Assembly (NCBI GenBank): GCA_028818385.1
Contig: JAPPNY010000208.1
Span: 1-64,000, forward strand
Origin: Spirochaetaceae bacterium
GTDB taxonomy: Bacteria > Spirochaetota > Spirochaetia > SZUA-6 > Bin103
Direction: 5' to 3'
Length of the DNA stretch: 64,000 nt
In this document: piece by piece, positions 39,278 through 47,914 of the stretch
How the letters are laid out: each line of letters starts with the position of its first letter
Numbering within the stretch: position 1 is the stretch's first letter
Program-made: the position numbers and the translations under genes
The notes under the pieces: generated by a model
What the model was told of the DNA's origin: nothing
The model's database searches: none
The model's input: the letters and a program-made list of their open reading frames with translations, nothing else

Positions 39278-41323
39278 TCAGTCTCCGTCCGCCTGCTTGG
39301 CGCGGGCGATCACGTCCTCGGCCACCTTGCCGGAGATCGGCGAGTAGTGGCTGAAGGTCATCTCGAAGGACGCGGTGCCGGAGGTCATCGACTTGAGGTC
39401 GATGGAGTAGCGCAGCATCTCCGACTGCGGGACCTGCGCACGGGTCTCCTGCAGGGACCCTGTCGGCTCCTGTCCCAGCACCCGTCCACGCCGTGAGCTC
39501 AGGTCGGAGAGAATGTCACCCAGGTACTGATCGTCGCTCAACACGACCAGCTCGACAACCGGCTCCAGCAGCACGGGCTTGGCCTGTGCCAGGGCCGCCT
39601 TGGTCGCTTCCCGGGCGGCAAGCTTGAAGGCCAGCTCGGAGGAATCGACCGAGTGCTCCCTGCCGTCCACCACCTTCGCCTCCACGTCCACGACCGGGTA
39701 GCCGGCAAGGACGCCGGACTCCAGCGCCTCGAGGACGCCCTTTTCAACCCCCGGGATGTAGCCCCGCGAGATGGCACCACCCACGATGCCGTTCTCGAAA
39801 CGGAACTTCTCACCTCGTGGCAGCGGCTTGATCTCCAGAGAAACCTTGGCGTATTGCCCGTGTCCGCCAGTCTGTTTCTTGTGCTGGTAATCGGCATCGG
39901 CCGGCCGGTTGATCGTCTCCCGGTACGCGACGCGAGGCAGTTCGGTCTCCACCTCGATCTTGTGGCTGTCGCGGATCCGCCCCAGGACCACGGCCAGGTG
40001 CAACTCCCCCATCGCCGCGACCACGGTTTCGCGCGTCTCGCCGTCGTAACGGACGCGGAAGGTCGGATCGGAGTCCGCCGTCCTGCCGATGATCTCCGAC
40101 AGCTTGTCTTCGTCCTGCTTGGAAGCCGTTCGCAGTGAGAGCGCGTGTACCGGTTGCGGGAAGTCCGGCGGCACATAGGTGACGGTTGCCTCCGGGGCGT
40201 GCAGCGTGTCGCTGGTGGCAACATCGGTGAGCTTGTTCAGGACGCCGATGTCCCCGGCAGCCAGCTCCTGCACGTCTTCGAGCTTCTCGCCCTGGCGGGT
40301 GCTCAGCTTGTTCAGCCGAATCTTGGTGCCGGTGCGCGCGCAGATCAGGTCGGCATCGGAGCGAAGGCCGCCGGTGATGACCTTCACGAACGACAAGCGG
40401 CCGGCGTATTGATCGACGCTGGTCTTCAGCACCAGCGCGGAGGCGGGACCGGACGGGTCGATCGTGCACGGAGTGACCTCGCCCGTGCCGTCGGCCTGCA
40501 CGGTCGCGCCCGCCGGTGACGGCACCGTGCGCACGATCGCGTCCAGCAGCGGCGTGATTCCCACGTCGTGCAGCGCGGAACCGGCCAGCACCGGAAATAC
40601 CTGACCGGCGGCGACCGCCGCCGTCAGGCCCCGGGTGATCTCCTCGTCGGTCAGCACCTCGTCCTCGAGGTACTTCTCCATCAGTGCGTCGTCGCCTTCC
40701 GCGGCGGCTTCCATCAGCTCCAGCCGCCGCTCCTCTACCGCATCGCTCAACGCGTCCGGCACCGGAGCGTCGCCGCCCGAGCGCAACATCGCGCGCTGGC
40801 CGACGGCGTCCACGACGCCCTCGAACGAGTTCCCGGCCCCGATCGGGACGCTCAGCGGTGCGAACACCCCGCCGAACGACTCGCCCAGGTTCTCGAGCAC
40901 GGCGTCGAAGTCGGCATGCTCCTTGTCCATGCCGTTGACGAAGATGATGCGGGGCGTCCCGTCCCGTTCGAGGCGGCGCCACAGCTTTGCCGTTTCGATC
41001 TGCACGCCGACGTCTGCGCCGACCACGACGACCGCGCACTCGGCGGCGCCGAGCGCCGCCACCACCTCGCCGATGAAGTCGCCGGAACCCGGCGAGTCGA
41101 CCAGGTTGACTTTCCGGCCGTCCCAGTCGATGTGGGAGAAGGCGCTGTAGATCGAGATCTGGCGGGCGATCTCTTCCTCCGTGCAGTCGCTGACGGACTT
41201 TCCGGGGTCGAACTTGGGAACCACGCCGCCGTGGACGAGGATCTGTTCCATCAGCGTGGTCTTTCCCGTGCCGCTGTGGCCTACCAGGGCGACATTGCGA
41301 ATTCGGTCTGTAGGGACGCTCAT
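39278..41323 (-). CDS. EF-G-like translational GTPase (EF-G-II type)
   Basis: The 681-residue protein has all EF-G domains, with G1 GHSGTGKTT (15-23), G3 DSPGSGDF (~76-83), the domain IV segment GGHGQYAKV and RGYIPGVEKG, and a C-terminal VLGQEPTG. G1 and G3 differ from canonical EF-G (HIDAGKT, DTPGHVDF), as in the EF-G-II/EF-G-like group whose role is unclear. The G4 motif reads NGMD (130-133) where NKxD is expected, so base recognition may be altered. ATG 41323 was chosen because the fold begins there. It is downstream of the second EF-G gene on the same strand. Confidence 0.9.
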   Translation of the reverse strand: MSVPTDRIRNVALVGHSGTGKTTLMEQILVHGGVVPKFDPGKSVSDCTEEEIARQISIYSAFSHIDWDGRKVNLVDSPGSGDFIGEVVAALGAAECAVVVVGADVGVQIETAKLWRRLERDGTPRIIFVNGMDKEHADFDAVLENLGESFGGVFAPLSVPIGAGNSFEGVVDAVGQRAMLRSGGDAPVPDALSDAVEERRLELMEAAAEGDDALMEKYLEDEVLTDEEITRGLTAAVAAGQVFPVLAGSALHDVGITPLLDAIVRTVPSPAGATVQADGTGEVTPCTIDPSGPASALVLKTSVDQYAGRLSFVKVITGGLRSDADLICARTGTKIRLNKLSTRQGEKLEDVQELAAGDIGVLNKLTDVATSDTLHAPEATVTYVPPDFPQPVHALSLRTASKQDEDKLSEIIGRTADSDPTFRVRYDGETRETVVAAMGELHLAVVLGRIRDSHKIEVETELPRVAYRETINRPADADYQHKKQTGGHGQYAKVSLEIKPLPRGEKFRFENGIVGGAISRGYIPGVEKGVLEALESGVLAGYPVVDVEAKVVDGREHSVDSSELAFKLAAREATKAALAQAKPVLLEPVVELVVLSDDQYLGDILSDLSSRRGRVLGQEPTGSLQETRAQVPQSEMLRYSIDLKSMTSGTASFEMTFSHYSPISGKVAEDVIARAKQADGD

Positions 41324-41357
41324 AACGGTGATGCTCCGGGCTGGACTCTGAACGGCG

Positions 41358-41386
41358 ACGCTATGCAGGCGGTATTGCGCTGTCAA
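41358..41386 (-). promoter_or_regulatory. Predicted promoter of the EF-G-like gene
   Basis: On the minus strand a perfect TTGACA (41381-41386) is followed after 17 bp by TAGCGT (41358-41363). The leader would be about 30 nt. Confidence 0.55.
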
Positions 41387-41428
41387 GCGGCGTGCGCGCG
41401 GCGCGGTGAGGGGCGGGCCCGCGACGCC

Positions 41429-43489
41429 TCAATTCCCGCGCGCCGGCGCGTAGTGGGCGAACGCCATCGTGTAGGCGGCGCGGCCCTGGGTCGCGCTGCG
41501 CAGATCGGTGGTGTACCCGAACATGGCCCCCAGCGGTACCTTGGCGCTGACCCGTTCCGCGGCGTGGCCGGACTCCACCGTGTCGATGGCCCCGCCGCGC
41601 ATCTGCAGACCGCCGAGCACCTCGCCGACGAACTCCTTCGGGGTGGTGACGTCCACGCTCATCACAGGCTCCAACAGGATCGGCGCCGCCTTCCGGCAGC
41701 AGCTCACGAAGCCGCTCGCCGCCGCGGCCTCGAATGCGAACTCGCTGGCGCGGTCCTGGTCGTACGCACAGTCGGCCAGCTCGACGGCGACATCGACCAG
41801 GGGGTACCCGAACCCCGGGCCGGATGAGAAGCCTGCCTCGATGCCGCGTGAGATCGCCGCGCACAGCGCCTCCGGAAGGCCCGCGGCAGCCGGGACCGGC
41901 CCGGGATCGAAGGTGCACTCGCCGCCCCGGCTGCGTGGCGAGACGCGCAGGCTCAAGGCCGCGTAGTGGGCACGGCCGCCGATCTCGCGTTCGAACTCTT
42001 CGTGGTGCTCGACCGGAGCGGAGACCGACTCCCGGAAGGAGACCTGTGGCTTGCCGACTCTGGCGTCGATGCCGGTGCGCTCCGCGATCTGCCGCATCAG
42101 CACCTCGAGATGCAGCTCGCCCATGCCGGAGACAAGGAGCTGGCCGGTCTCATCGTTTTCCTCCACCGCGAACGTCGGGTCTTCGAGCCGCAGCGCCTCC
42201 AGCGAGTCGAGCAGAGCGGCGGCGTCGGATGCGGAGTGCGGCTCCACGGCCACCGATACCACCGGCAGCGGGAAGCGCATGCGTTCCAAGAGCCCGGTTG
42301 GCTGTGCGGCGCCTCCTGCCTGGCTGCCGCGCTGCTTGCTGGTCACCGTGTCGCCGGTGCGGGCGAACTTCAGTCCCACCGCCACGGCAATTTCGCCGGC
42401 GCTCACCGAATCGATCTGTTCGCGCCTGTTGGCGTGCATGCGCAGCAGGCGCTGAATGCGCTCGGTGCGGCCCTGGCTGAGGTTCAGGAGCCGGTCGCCG
42501 CGGCGGAAGGTCCCCGAGTAGACGCGGAGATAGCTCAAGGGCCCGGACTCGCGGTCGTTCTGCAGTTTGAAGGCAAGCGCGAGCGGCTGCCCCTTCGCCG
42601 ACCGGGCGAGCAGCGGCTGGTCGGCGGCACTCCCGTCCCGGTCGAGGAGTTGGAGAGCGGGGAGCTCGCCCGGTGCCGGCAGATACCAGACGATCGCATC
42701 CAGCAACGGCTGGATACCGATGTTGCGCCGCGCCGCTCCGGCGAGCACGGGAACGATCCGGCCCGAAGCCACCGCCGCGCGGACCGCCTCCCGCAGCAGT
42801 GGGACCGGCAGCTCGCGGCCCTCCAGGTAACGCTCGGCGATCTCGTCCGACCCGTCCGCGAGCGCGTCGACGAGCAGGTCGCGGCGCGGCCCCACCTCCG
42901 GGTCCGCGGGATCGGCCGCGCGGCGCTGCATCGCGGTACCGTCGTCGCTCCAGGAGATCCGCTCCATCGTGATCAGGTCGACGATCCCGCGCAGCTCGCG
43001 GTCTTCGCCCCACGGCACCTGGAGCGCGACCGGCTCGGCGGAGAGCAGACTGCGCATCTGCTGCAGTACCCCATCGAACGATGCGCCGGCGCGGTCCAGC
43101 TTGTTGACGAAGGCGATGCGGGCGACCGAATGGCGATCCGCCTGGTGCCACACCGTCTCCGACTGCGGCTCGACCCCTTCCACGGCGGAGAAGATCGCCA
43201 CCGCGCCGTCGAGCACGCGCAGCGAACGCTCCACCTCGGCGGTGAAATCGACGTGTCCGGGGGTGTCGATGAGGTTGATCTGATGGTCGGCCCAGAAACA
43301 GGTGATGGCCGCCGAGGTGATGCTGATGCCGCGTTCCTGCTCCTGCGGCATCCAGTCCGTGGTCGCCTCGCCGTCGTCGACCTCGCCGATGCGGTGGGTG
43401 CGCCCCGTGAAAAAGAGCATCCGCTCCGTGGTCGTGGTCTTGCCGGCATCGATGTGCGAGATGATTCCTACGTTGCGGATAGGCGGCAT
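41429..43489 (-). CDS. fusA: Elongation factor G paralogue
   Basis: The 686-residue translational GTPase has canonical G1 (SHIDAGKTTTT, 11-21), switch I EQERGISITSAA, G3 DTPGHVDF and G4 NKLD. Domain II, domain IV (GIDARVGKPQVSFRE) and the C-terminal FGYTTDLRSATQGRA follow. Spirochaetes typically carry two mitochondrial-type EF-Gs (spdEFG1 for translocation, spdEFG2 for ribosome recycling). This gene could be either, and a canonical fusA in an rps/rpl cluster may exist elsewhere; the symbol is tentative. ATG 43489 directly precedes PPIRNVGIISH. Confidence 0.9.
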   Translation of the reverse strand: MPPIRNVGIISHIDAGKTTTTERMLFFTGRTHRIGEVDDGEATTDWMPQEQERGISITSAAITCFWADHQINLIDTPGHVDFTAEVERSLRVLDGAVAIFSAVEGVEPQSETVWHQADRHSVARIAFVNKLDRAGASFDGVLQQMRSLLSAEPVALQVPWGEDRELRGIVDLITMERISWSDDGTAMQRRAADPADPEVGPRRDLLVDALADGSDEIAERYLEGRELPVPLLREAVRAAVASGRIVPVLAGAARRNIGIQPLLDAIVWYLPAPGELPALQLLDRDGSAADQPLLARSAKGQPLALAFKLQNDRESGPLSYLRVYSGTFRRGDRLLNLSQGRTERIQRLLRMHANRREQIDSVSAGEIAVAVGLKFARTGDTVTSKQRGSQAGGAAQPTGLLERMRFPLPVVSVAVEPHSASDAAALLDSLEALRLEDPTFAVEENDETGQLLVSGMGELHLEVLMRQIAERTGIDARVGKPQVSFRESVSAPVEHHEEFEREIGGRAHYAALSLRVSPRSRGGECTFDPGPVPAAAGLPEALCAAISRGIEAGFSSGPGFGYPLVDVAVELADCAYDQDRASEFAFEAAAASGFVSCCRKAAPILLEPVMSVDVTTPKEFVGEVLGGLQMRGGAIDTVESGHAAERVSAKVPLGAMFGYTTDLRSATQGRAAYTMAFAHYAPARGN

Positions 43490-43550
43490 GGCGTTCCCCG
43501 CGACCCCACGGCATGGTACGACAAAGCCGGCAGGCGCGTAGCGGTTCGCT

Positions 43551-44300
43551 TCAGCTCCCGAATCGTCCCAGCAGCGCGGCCATGCGGCGGCCACCGTCCC
43601 TCCCCGCCGCCCGCTCCGCCCGGAAGGAGAGCAACGCCGGCGAGCACGCCGTGCAGTCGTCGTACACGGTGACGCTGGCGACACCCGCTTGGCACAGCAG
43701 AGCGATGTTGGCCGCGCGCAGGTCGATGCGGCCCGCTCCGCCTGCCACGTCGGCCGCGTCCGCCCCGAACCGCTCGCGGAAGCGGCGCGCCCGCTCCGCC
43801 GGCACGTCGTAGCAGCACGGACCGATGCCGGGACCGATGACCGCATCATAGGCGTCGGTACGGCGGCCGAAGCGGCGTTCCAGGCAGGCGAGCGCGTCGG
43901 CGACGATGCCGGTGCCGCGCCAGCCGGAGTGCAGCAGCGCCGGGAGCCTTCCGTCGCGGGGGATCAGGAAGATCGGCAGGCAGTCGGCGACGGTCACGCA
44001 TAGCACGTCGGTCGGCGTCCCGGCGATCACGCCGTCGGCCGGGAGCGCTGCGTCAGCGGAACGAAGGCCGGCGACCACCACGCGACGCGTGTGGCGCTGG
44101 ACCACGCGCCGGATTCGCTCGGGTCCGACGCCGAGCGCTCCGCAGATCCGCCGCCATGCGGCCGGATCGTTCATGTCTCCGGCATCCGCAGTGGTCAGGA
44201 CGGCGCGCAACGGTACCGGCGCCGCCAGATCGACGATCGGCGCGGCTGCCGCTCCGGGCTCGATGACGCGCCGGTCGACTCTTGGGGCCGGCGCCGTCAG
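43551..44300 (-). CDS. pgeF: PgeF/YfiH-family purine nucleoside phosphorylase or editing factor, likely CTG start
   Basis: The family (formerly polyphenol oxidase, laccase domain) includes enzymes acting on purine nucleosides and the peptidoglycan editing factor PgeF. The zinc-site signatures are intact: VVQRHTRRV, TVADCLPIFL, LLHSGWRGTG, IGPGIGPCCYDV and CTACSPALLSFRAE. No ATG/GTG/TTG lies at the expected N terminus. CTG (44298-44300 on the minus strand) overlaps the bioY TGA as CTGA and gives a 249-residue protein of usual length; a TTG about 25 codons in would truncate the first strand. It follows bioY in one transcript. Confidence 0.88.
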   Translation of the reverse strand: MTAPAPRVDRRVIEPGAAAAPIVDLAAPVPLRAVLTTADAGDMNDPAAWRRICGALGVGPERIRRVVQRHTRRVVVAGLRSADAALPADGVIAGTPTDVLCVTVADCLPIFLIPRDGRLPALLHSGWRGTGIVADALACLERRFGRRTDAYDAVIGPGIGPCCYDVPAERARRFRERFGADAADVAGGAGRIDLRAANIALLCQAGVASVTVYDDCTACSPALLSFRAERAAGRDGGRRMAALLGRFGS

Positions 44301-44914
44301 TTCGTGCGAACCAGCCGCCAGACGGCCGGCATGAGCAGGGCGGCGATGGCCAACTTCACGAGATCGCCGACGATGAAGGGGGTGAGCCCCCACTGCAGGA
44401 TCGGGTTGTCCCAGCCGGCGACGCTCCCGAGCCACAGCAGCCCCGGGACGTAGATGACGACGTTGCCGATCAGCATGGCCGCCGCGGCCAACGGAACGCT
44501 GCGGTCCCACCCCGCCTCGGCCAGCAGGCCGATCACCAGCGTTGCCAGCAGGAAGCCGAGCAGGTAGCCGCCGGTGGTGCCGACCATGTAGGCCAGCCCG
44601 ATTCCCCTCTCCGGAGTGCCGGCGAACACCGGCAACCCCACGGCTCCCTCCAACAGATAGAGAAGCACGGTGAGTCCGCCCAGACGCCAGCCCGCCGCCA
44701 TGCCGATCACCAGGATCACCAGGGTCTGCAGGGTCATCGGTACCGGCACCATGGGGACCTTGATCTTCGACGAGACCGCGATCAGCAAGCTCCCGACCAG
44801 CGCCAGAAACAGGACGCGGAACAGGTTGGCGGCCCACGTGCCCGAACCGGAGGCGCTCCCGGCCGGCGGCCACAGGCGATCGATCAGGGTGTGTGGATGT
44901 GACCGTTCGACCAT
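44297..44914 (-). CDS. bioY: Biotin transporter substrate-binding subunit BioY
   Basis: BioY is the S-component of an ECF-type biotin transporter in the inner membrane. The 205-residue protein has about six hydrophobic segments and the family motifs VPMTLQTLVILVIGMAAGWRLGGLT, LYLLEGAVGLPVFAG, GTTGGYLLGFLLA and PFIVGDLVKL. ATG 44914 (MVERSHPH) is preferred to the longer frame from 44974. No bioM or bioN gene is adjacent, so it may act alone or share an ATPase. BirA here has no DNA-binding domain, so biotin control would need another factor. Confidence 0.94.
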   Translation of the reverse strand: MVERSHPHTLIDRLWPPAGSASGSGTWAANLFRVLFLALVGSLLIAVSSKIKVPMVPVPMTLQTLVILVIGMAAGWRLGGLTVLLYLLEGAVGLPVFAGTPERGIGLAYMVGTTGGYLLGFLLATLVIGLLAEAGWDRSVPLAAAAMLIGNVVIYVPGLLWLGSVAGWDNPILQWGLTPFIVGDLVKLAIAALLMPAVWRLVRTN

Positions 44915-44921
44915 CGCCGGG

Positions 44922-44951
44922 AGTCTATGGGGCGGTCGGAGCACCGTGCAA
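44922..44951 (-). promoter_or_regulatory. Weak candidate bioY promoter
   Basis: On the minus strand TTGCAC (44946-44951) and TAGACT (44922-44927) are 18 bp apart. The -10 ends 7 nt before the bioY ATG, again implying a leaderless message. The -35 is weak. Confidence 0.35.
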
Positions 44952-44984
44952 GCGGTGTCCCGTCCCGCCACCACGGCGTGCCGT

Positions 44985-45013
44985 TTGACGCGGTCGCGGG
45001 CCGTCCCTATGGT
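44985..45013 (+). promoter_or_regulatory. gltX promoter P1
   Basis: TTGACG (44985-44990), 17 bp, TATGGT (45008-45013). This is the upstream copy of a 60-bp duplication. Confidence 0.5.
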
Positions 45014-45044
45014 GCCCGTTCGGGTGGAGTCGCGGCCACGGCGT

Positions 45045-45073
45045 TTGACGCCGTAGCGGGGCGTCCCTACTGT
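45045..45073 (+). promoter_or_regulatory. gltX promoter P2
   Basis: TTGACG (45045-45050), 17 bp, TACTGT (45068-45073). This is the downstream copy; transcription would start about 16 nt before the gltX ATG. Confidence 0.5.
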
Positions 45074-45095
45074 GCCCGTTCACCGGAAACAGAAG

Positions 45096-46541
45096 ATGTC
45101 ACTTCGCGTTCGTTACGCCCCGTCGCCGACCGGGCTGCACCACATCGGCGGGGCGCGCACCGCCCTGTTCGCCTACCTGCTGGCGCGCTCCGCCGGCGGG
45201 ACCTTCATCCTGCGTATCGAGGACACCGATCGCGCCCGGTTCGATCCGGCCGCGCTGGAGGACATCTACGACACCCTCGGCTGGCTGGGATTGCGCTGGG
45301 ACGAGGGACCGAAGGTGGGCGGCCCGCATGGCCCGTACGTGCAGTCGGAGCGGGTCGAGCGCCACCGGGCGGTGGCCGAACGGCTGGTGGATACCGGCCG
45401 TGCCTATCGCTGCTACTGCGATCCCGCACGCCTGGCACGGGTGCGCGAGGCCGGCAGCGGGTACGACCGCCGCTGCCGCGACCTGTCCGCGGCCGAGCGC
45501 CGGCACCACGAAGACCGGGGGACGCCCTCGGTCGTGCGGTTCAAGGTGCCGCTGGACGGCGCAACGCGCTACGAGGATGACCTGCTTGGCTCCATCGAGC
45601 GCCGCAACAGCGACATCAATCCCGATCCCGTGCTGCTGAAGTCCGACGGCTACCCCACGTACCACCTGGCGGCCATCACCGACGATCACGACATGCGCGT
45701 CAGCCACATCCTGCGTGCCCAGGAATGGGTCTCCTCGGCGCCGCTGCACGTGCTGATCTTCCGGGCATGCGGGTGGGAGCCGCCGCGGTACGCCCACCTG
45801 CCGGTGGTCAACGGGCCGGACGGAAAGAAGCTGAGCAAGCGCCACGGGGCGATGAGCGTCGCCGAGTTCCGCGACCAGGGCTACCTGCGGGAGGCGCTGG
45901 TCAACTACATGGCCCTGCTCGGCTGGTCGCTGGACGGGGAGCGCGAGCTGTTCACCCTGCGGGAGCTGGAACAGGCCTTCAGTCTGGAGCGGCTGAACGC
46001 CTCCCCCGCGGTGTTCGACGCCGACAAGCTGCGCTGGATGAACGGCACCTACATCCGAGCCCTGCCGCCGGAAGAACTGGCCGGGCGGCTTGCGCCGTGG
46101 CTCGCCACGGCGGGCGCGGCCGACCCGGAGCGGGTGGCGCGGCCGGTCGCCGAGCTGGTCCGCGAGCGCCTGACCGTGCTCGGCGACACGATACCCATGG
46201 CGGGGTTTCTGTTCGCCACGAAGCTGGACTACGATGGCGGCGCGCTCGTGCCGAAGCGGCTGGACGGGGCGCGGACGGCGCGGGTGCTCGAGCGGGCGCT
46301 CGACTTGGTCGACGCGGCATGCGGCCCGGATGAAGACCGGGCCGAACAGGCGTTCCGCACCGCTGCCGATGAGCTCGGCGTCAAGTTCGGTGACCTCATG
46401 ATGCCGGTGCGGGTGGCGATCACCGGCGCGCGGGTGTCGCCGCCGCTGTTCGGCAGCATGCGGATTCTGGGTGCGGAGACCTGCAGGGACCGGCTGCGGG
46501 CCGCCCTGGTCAAGCTGGACGACCAAACGCCCGACGCGTAA
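45096..46541 (+). CDS. gltX: Glutamyl-tRNA synthetase
   Basis: This class I synthetase charges tRNA-Glu, and possibly tRNA-Gln if an amidotransferase pathway is used. The protein begins MSLRVRYAPSPTG with the HIGH-type motif HHIGG at 15-19, FILRIEDTD, and KLSKRHG (KMSKS equivalent) near 245. A C-terminal helical anticodon-binding region follows. ATG 45096 is chosen over GTG 45072 because the synthetase fold begins immediately. The gene heads a run of three aminoacyl-tRNA synthetases (gltX, glyQS, tyrS) with small gaps, and two tandem promoters lie upstream. Confidence 0.97.
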   Translation: MSLRVRYAPSPTGLHHIGGARTALFAYLLARSAGGTFILRIEDTDRARFDPAALEDIYDTLGWLGLRWDEGPKVGGPHGPYVQSERVERHRAVAERLVDTGRAYRCYCDPARLARVREAGSGYDRRCRDLSAAERRHHEDRGTPSVVRFKVPLDGATRYEDDLLGSIERRNSDINPDPVLLKSDGYPTYHLAAITDDHDMRVSHILRAQEWVSSAPLHVLIFRACGWEPPRYAHLPVVNGPDGKKLSKRHGAMSVAEFRDQGYLREALVNYMALLGWSLDGERELFTLRELEQAFSLERLNASPAVFDADKLRWMNGTYIRALPPEELAGRLAPWLATAGAADPERVARPVAELVRERLTVLGDTIPMAGFLFATKLDYDGGALVPKRLDGARTARVLERALDLVDAACGPDEDRAEQAFRTAADELGVKFGDLMMPVRVAITGARVSPPLFGSMRILGAETCRDRLRAALVKLDDQTPDA

Positions 46542-46552
46542 CGGGAAGGAAC

Positions 46553-47914
46553 ATGACGCGCACGACACTCGATCGACCTGGACTGGATCAACTGGTATCC
46601 CTCTGCAAGCGCCGCGGGTTCGTCTACCCGTCGAGCGACATCTACGGCGGCCTCGCCTCCGCGTGGGACTACGGACCGCTCGGCGTGCAGCTCAAGAACA
46701 ACCTGCGCGACCGCTGGTGGCGGACCATGACGCGCGGCGAGCTGCCGGTCGTCGGCCTGGACGCGGCCATCCTCATGCACCCGCGCGTGTGGGAGGCCTC
46801 CGGTCACACCAGCGCCTTCAACGATCCGCTGGTGGACTGCCGCAACTGCAAGGCGCGGTTCCGCGCCGACCATCTCGAGGACCCGGCCGGCCGCTGCCCG
46901 CAGTGCGGGAAGGCGGAGCTGACCGAGGCGCGACAGTTCAACATGATGATGCGCACCACGCTGGGACCGGTGGAGGACGGCGGCGCCGACGTCTACCTGC
47001 GCCCGGAGACCGCGCAGGGCGCCTACGTCAACTTCAAGAACGTGGTGCAGTCCGGGCGCGTCAAGGTGCCGTTCGGGATCGCCCAGGTCGGCAAGGCGTT
47101 CCGCAACGAGATCACCACCAAGAGCTTCATCTTCCGCACGTGCGAGTTCGAGCAGATGGAGATGCAGTTCTTCGTGCATCCGGACCAGGACGAGCGCTGG
47201 TTCGAGCATTGGCGCGAGGCGCGCTTCCGGTACTACACCGACCTGGGCATCGAGCCGTCCCGGCTGCGGCTGCGGCCGCACGGGCCGGACGAGATCGCCC
47301 ACTACGCGAAGGTCGCCGTGGACATCGAATACGACTTCCCGATGGGGTGGCAGGAGCTGGAGGGGATCCACAACCGCACCGACTTCGACCTGCGCCGGCA
47401 CTCCGAGCTGTCGGGCAAGGACCTGACCTACCTCGACGACGGCAGCTCCGGGGGCGCGCAGGGTGAGCGGTTCGTCCCGTACGTGATCGAGACCGCGGTG
47501 GGGCTGACGCGCACCGTGCTGGCGGTGCTGGCCGACGCCTACGACGAGGACGAGGTGGAAGGGGAGAAGCGTACGGTGATGCGCTTTCACCCGGCGATCG
47601 CTCCGATCACGGTGGCGGTGTTCCCGTTGCTCAAGAAGGACGGGCTGGCCGAGCTGGCCCGCGAGGCGGCCGCCGACCTGCGCGCCGACCATGACACCTT
47701 CTACGACCAGGGCGGCGCCATCGGCCGGCGCTACCGCCGCCAGGACGAGATCGGCACGCCGTACTGCGTCACGGTCGACCACCAGAGCAGGGACGACGGA
47801 ACGGTGACCGTGCGGCTGCGCGACTCGATGGAACAGATCCGCGTCCATCGCGACGCGCTGCGGGGGCAGCTCGCCGAGCTGACGGCCGGCTACTCCCGCG
47901 CGGACGGCTCCTGA
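46553..47914 (+). CDS. glyQS: Glycyl-tRNA synthetase (alpha2 type)
   Basis: This is a class II synthetase of the eukaryote-like dimeric type (453 residues), not the alpha2beta2 GlyQ/GlyS type. Motif 1 region YGPLGVQLKNNLRDRWW is preceded by RGFVYPSSDIYGG. A zinc-finger-like CRNC...CPQC insert is visible near 98-120. Motif 2 is FRNEITTKSFIFRTCEFEQMEMQ, and the C-terminal anticodon-binding domain starts around RFHPAIAPITVAVFPLL. The ATG has GGGAAGGAAC upstream. It ends one base before the tyrS ATG (TGATGG). Confidence 0.97.
   Translation: MTRTTLDRPGLDQLVSLCKRRGFVYPSSDIYGGLASAWDYGPLGVQLKNNLRDRWWRTMTRGELPVVGLDAAILMHPRVWEASGHTSAFNDPLVDCRNCKARFRADHLEDPAGRCPQCGKAELTEARQFNMMMRTTLGPVEDGGADVYLRPETAQGAYVNFKNVVQSGRVKVPFGIAQVGKAFRNEITTKSFIFRTCEFEQMEMQFFVHPDQDERWFEHWREARFRYYTDLGIEPSRLRLRPHGPDEIAHYAKVAVDIEYDFPMGWQELEGIHNRTDFDLRRHSELSGKDLTYLDDGSSGGAQGERFVPYVIETAVGLTRTVLAVLADAYDEDEVEGEKRTVMRFHPAIAPITVAVFPLLKKDGLAELAREAAADLRADHDTFYDQGGAIGRRYRRQDEIGTPYCVTVDHQSRDDGTVTVRLRDSMEQIRVHRDALRGQLAELTAGYSRADGS

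Larger units (their letters stand above)
44981..45080 (+). repeat. 60-bp-spaced direct repeat containing duplicated promoters
   Basis: 44981-45020 and 45041-45080 match at 34 of 40 positions at a 60-bp interval. Both copies keep TTGACG and a TANNNT element. Confidence 0.75.

Noticed and set aside
44915..45095. Riboswitch before bioY or gltX
   Set aside because: The conserved short repeats are explained as duplicated promoters; no recognisable T-box, TPP or other aptamer consensus is present.
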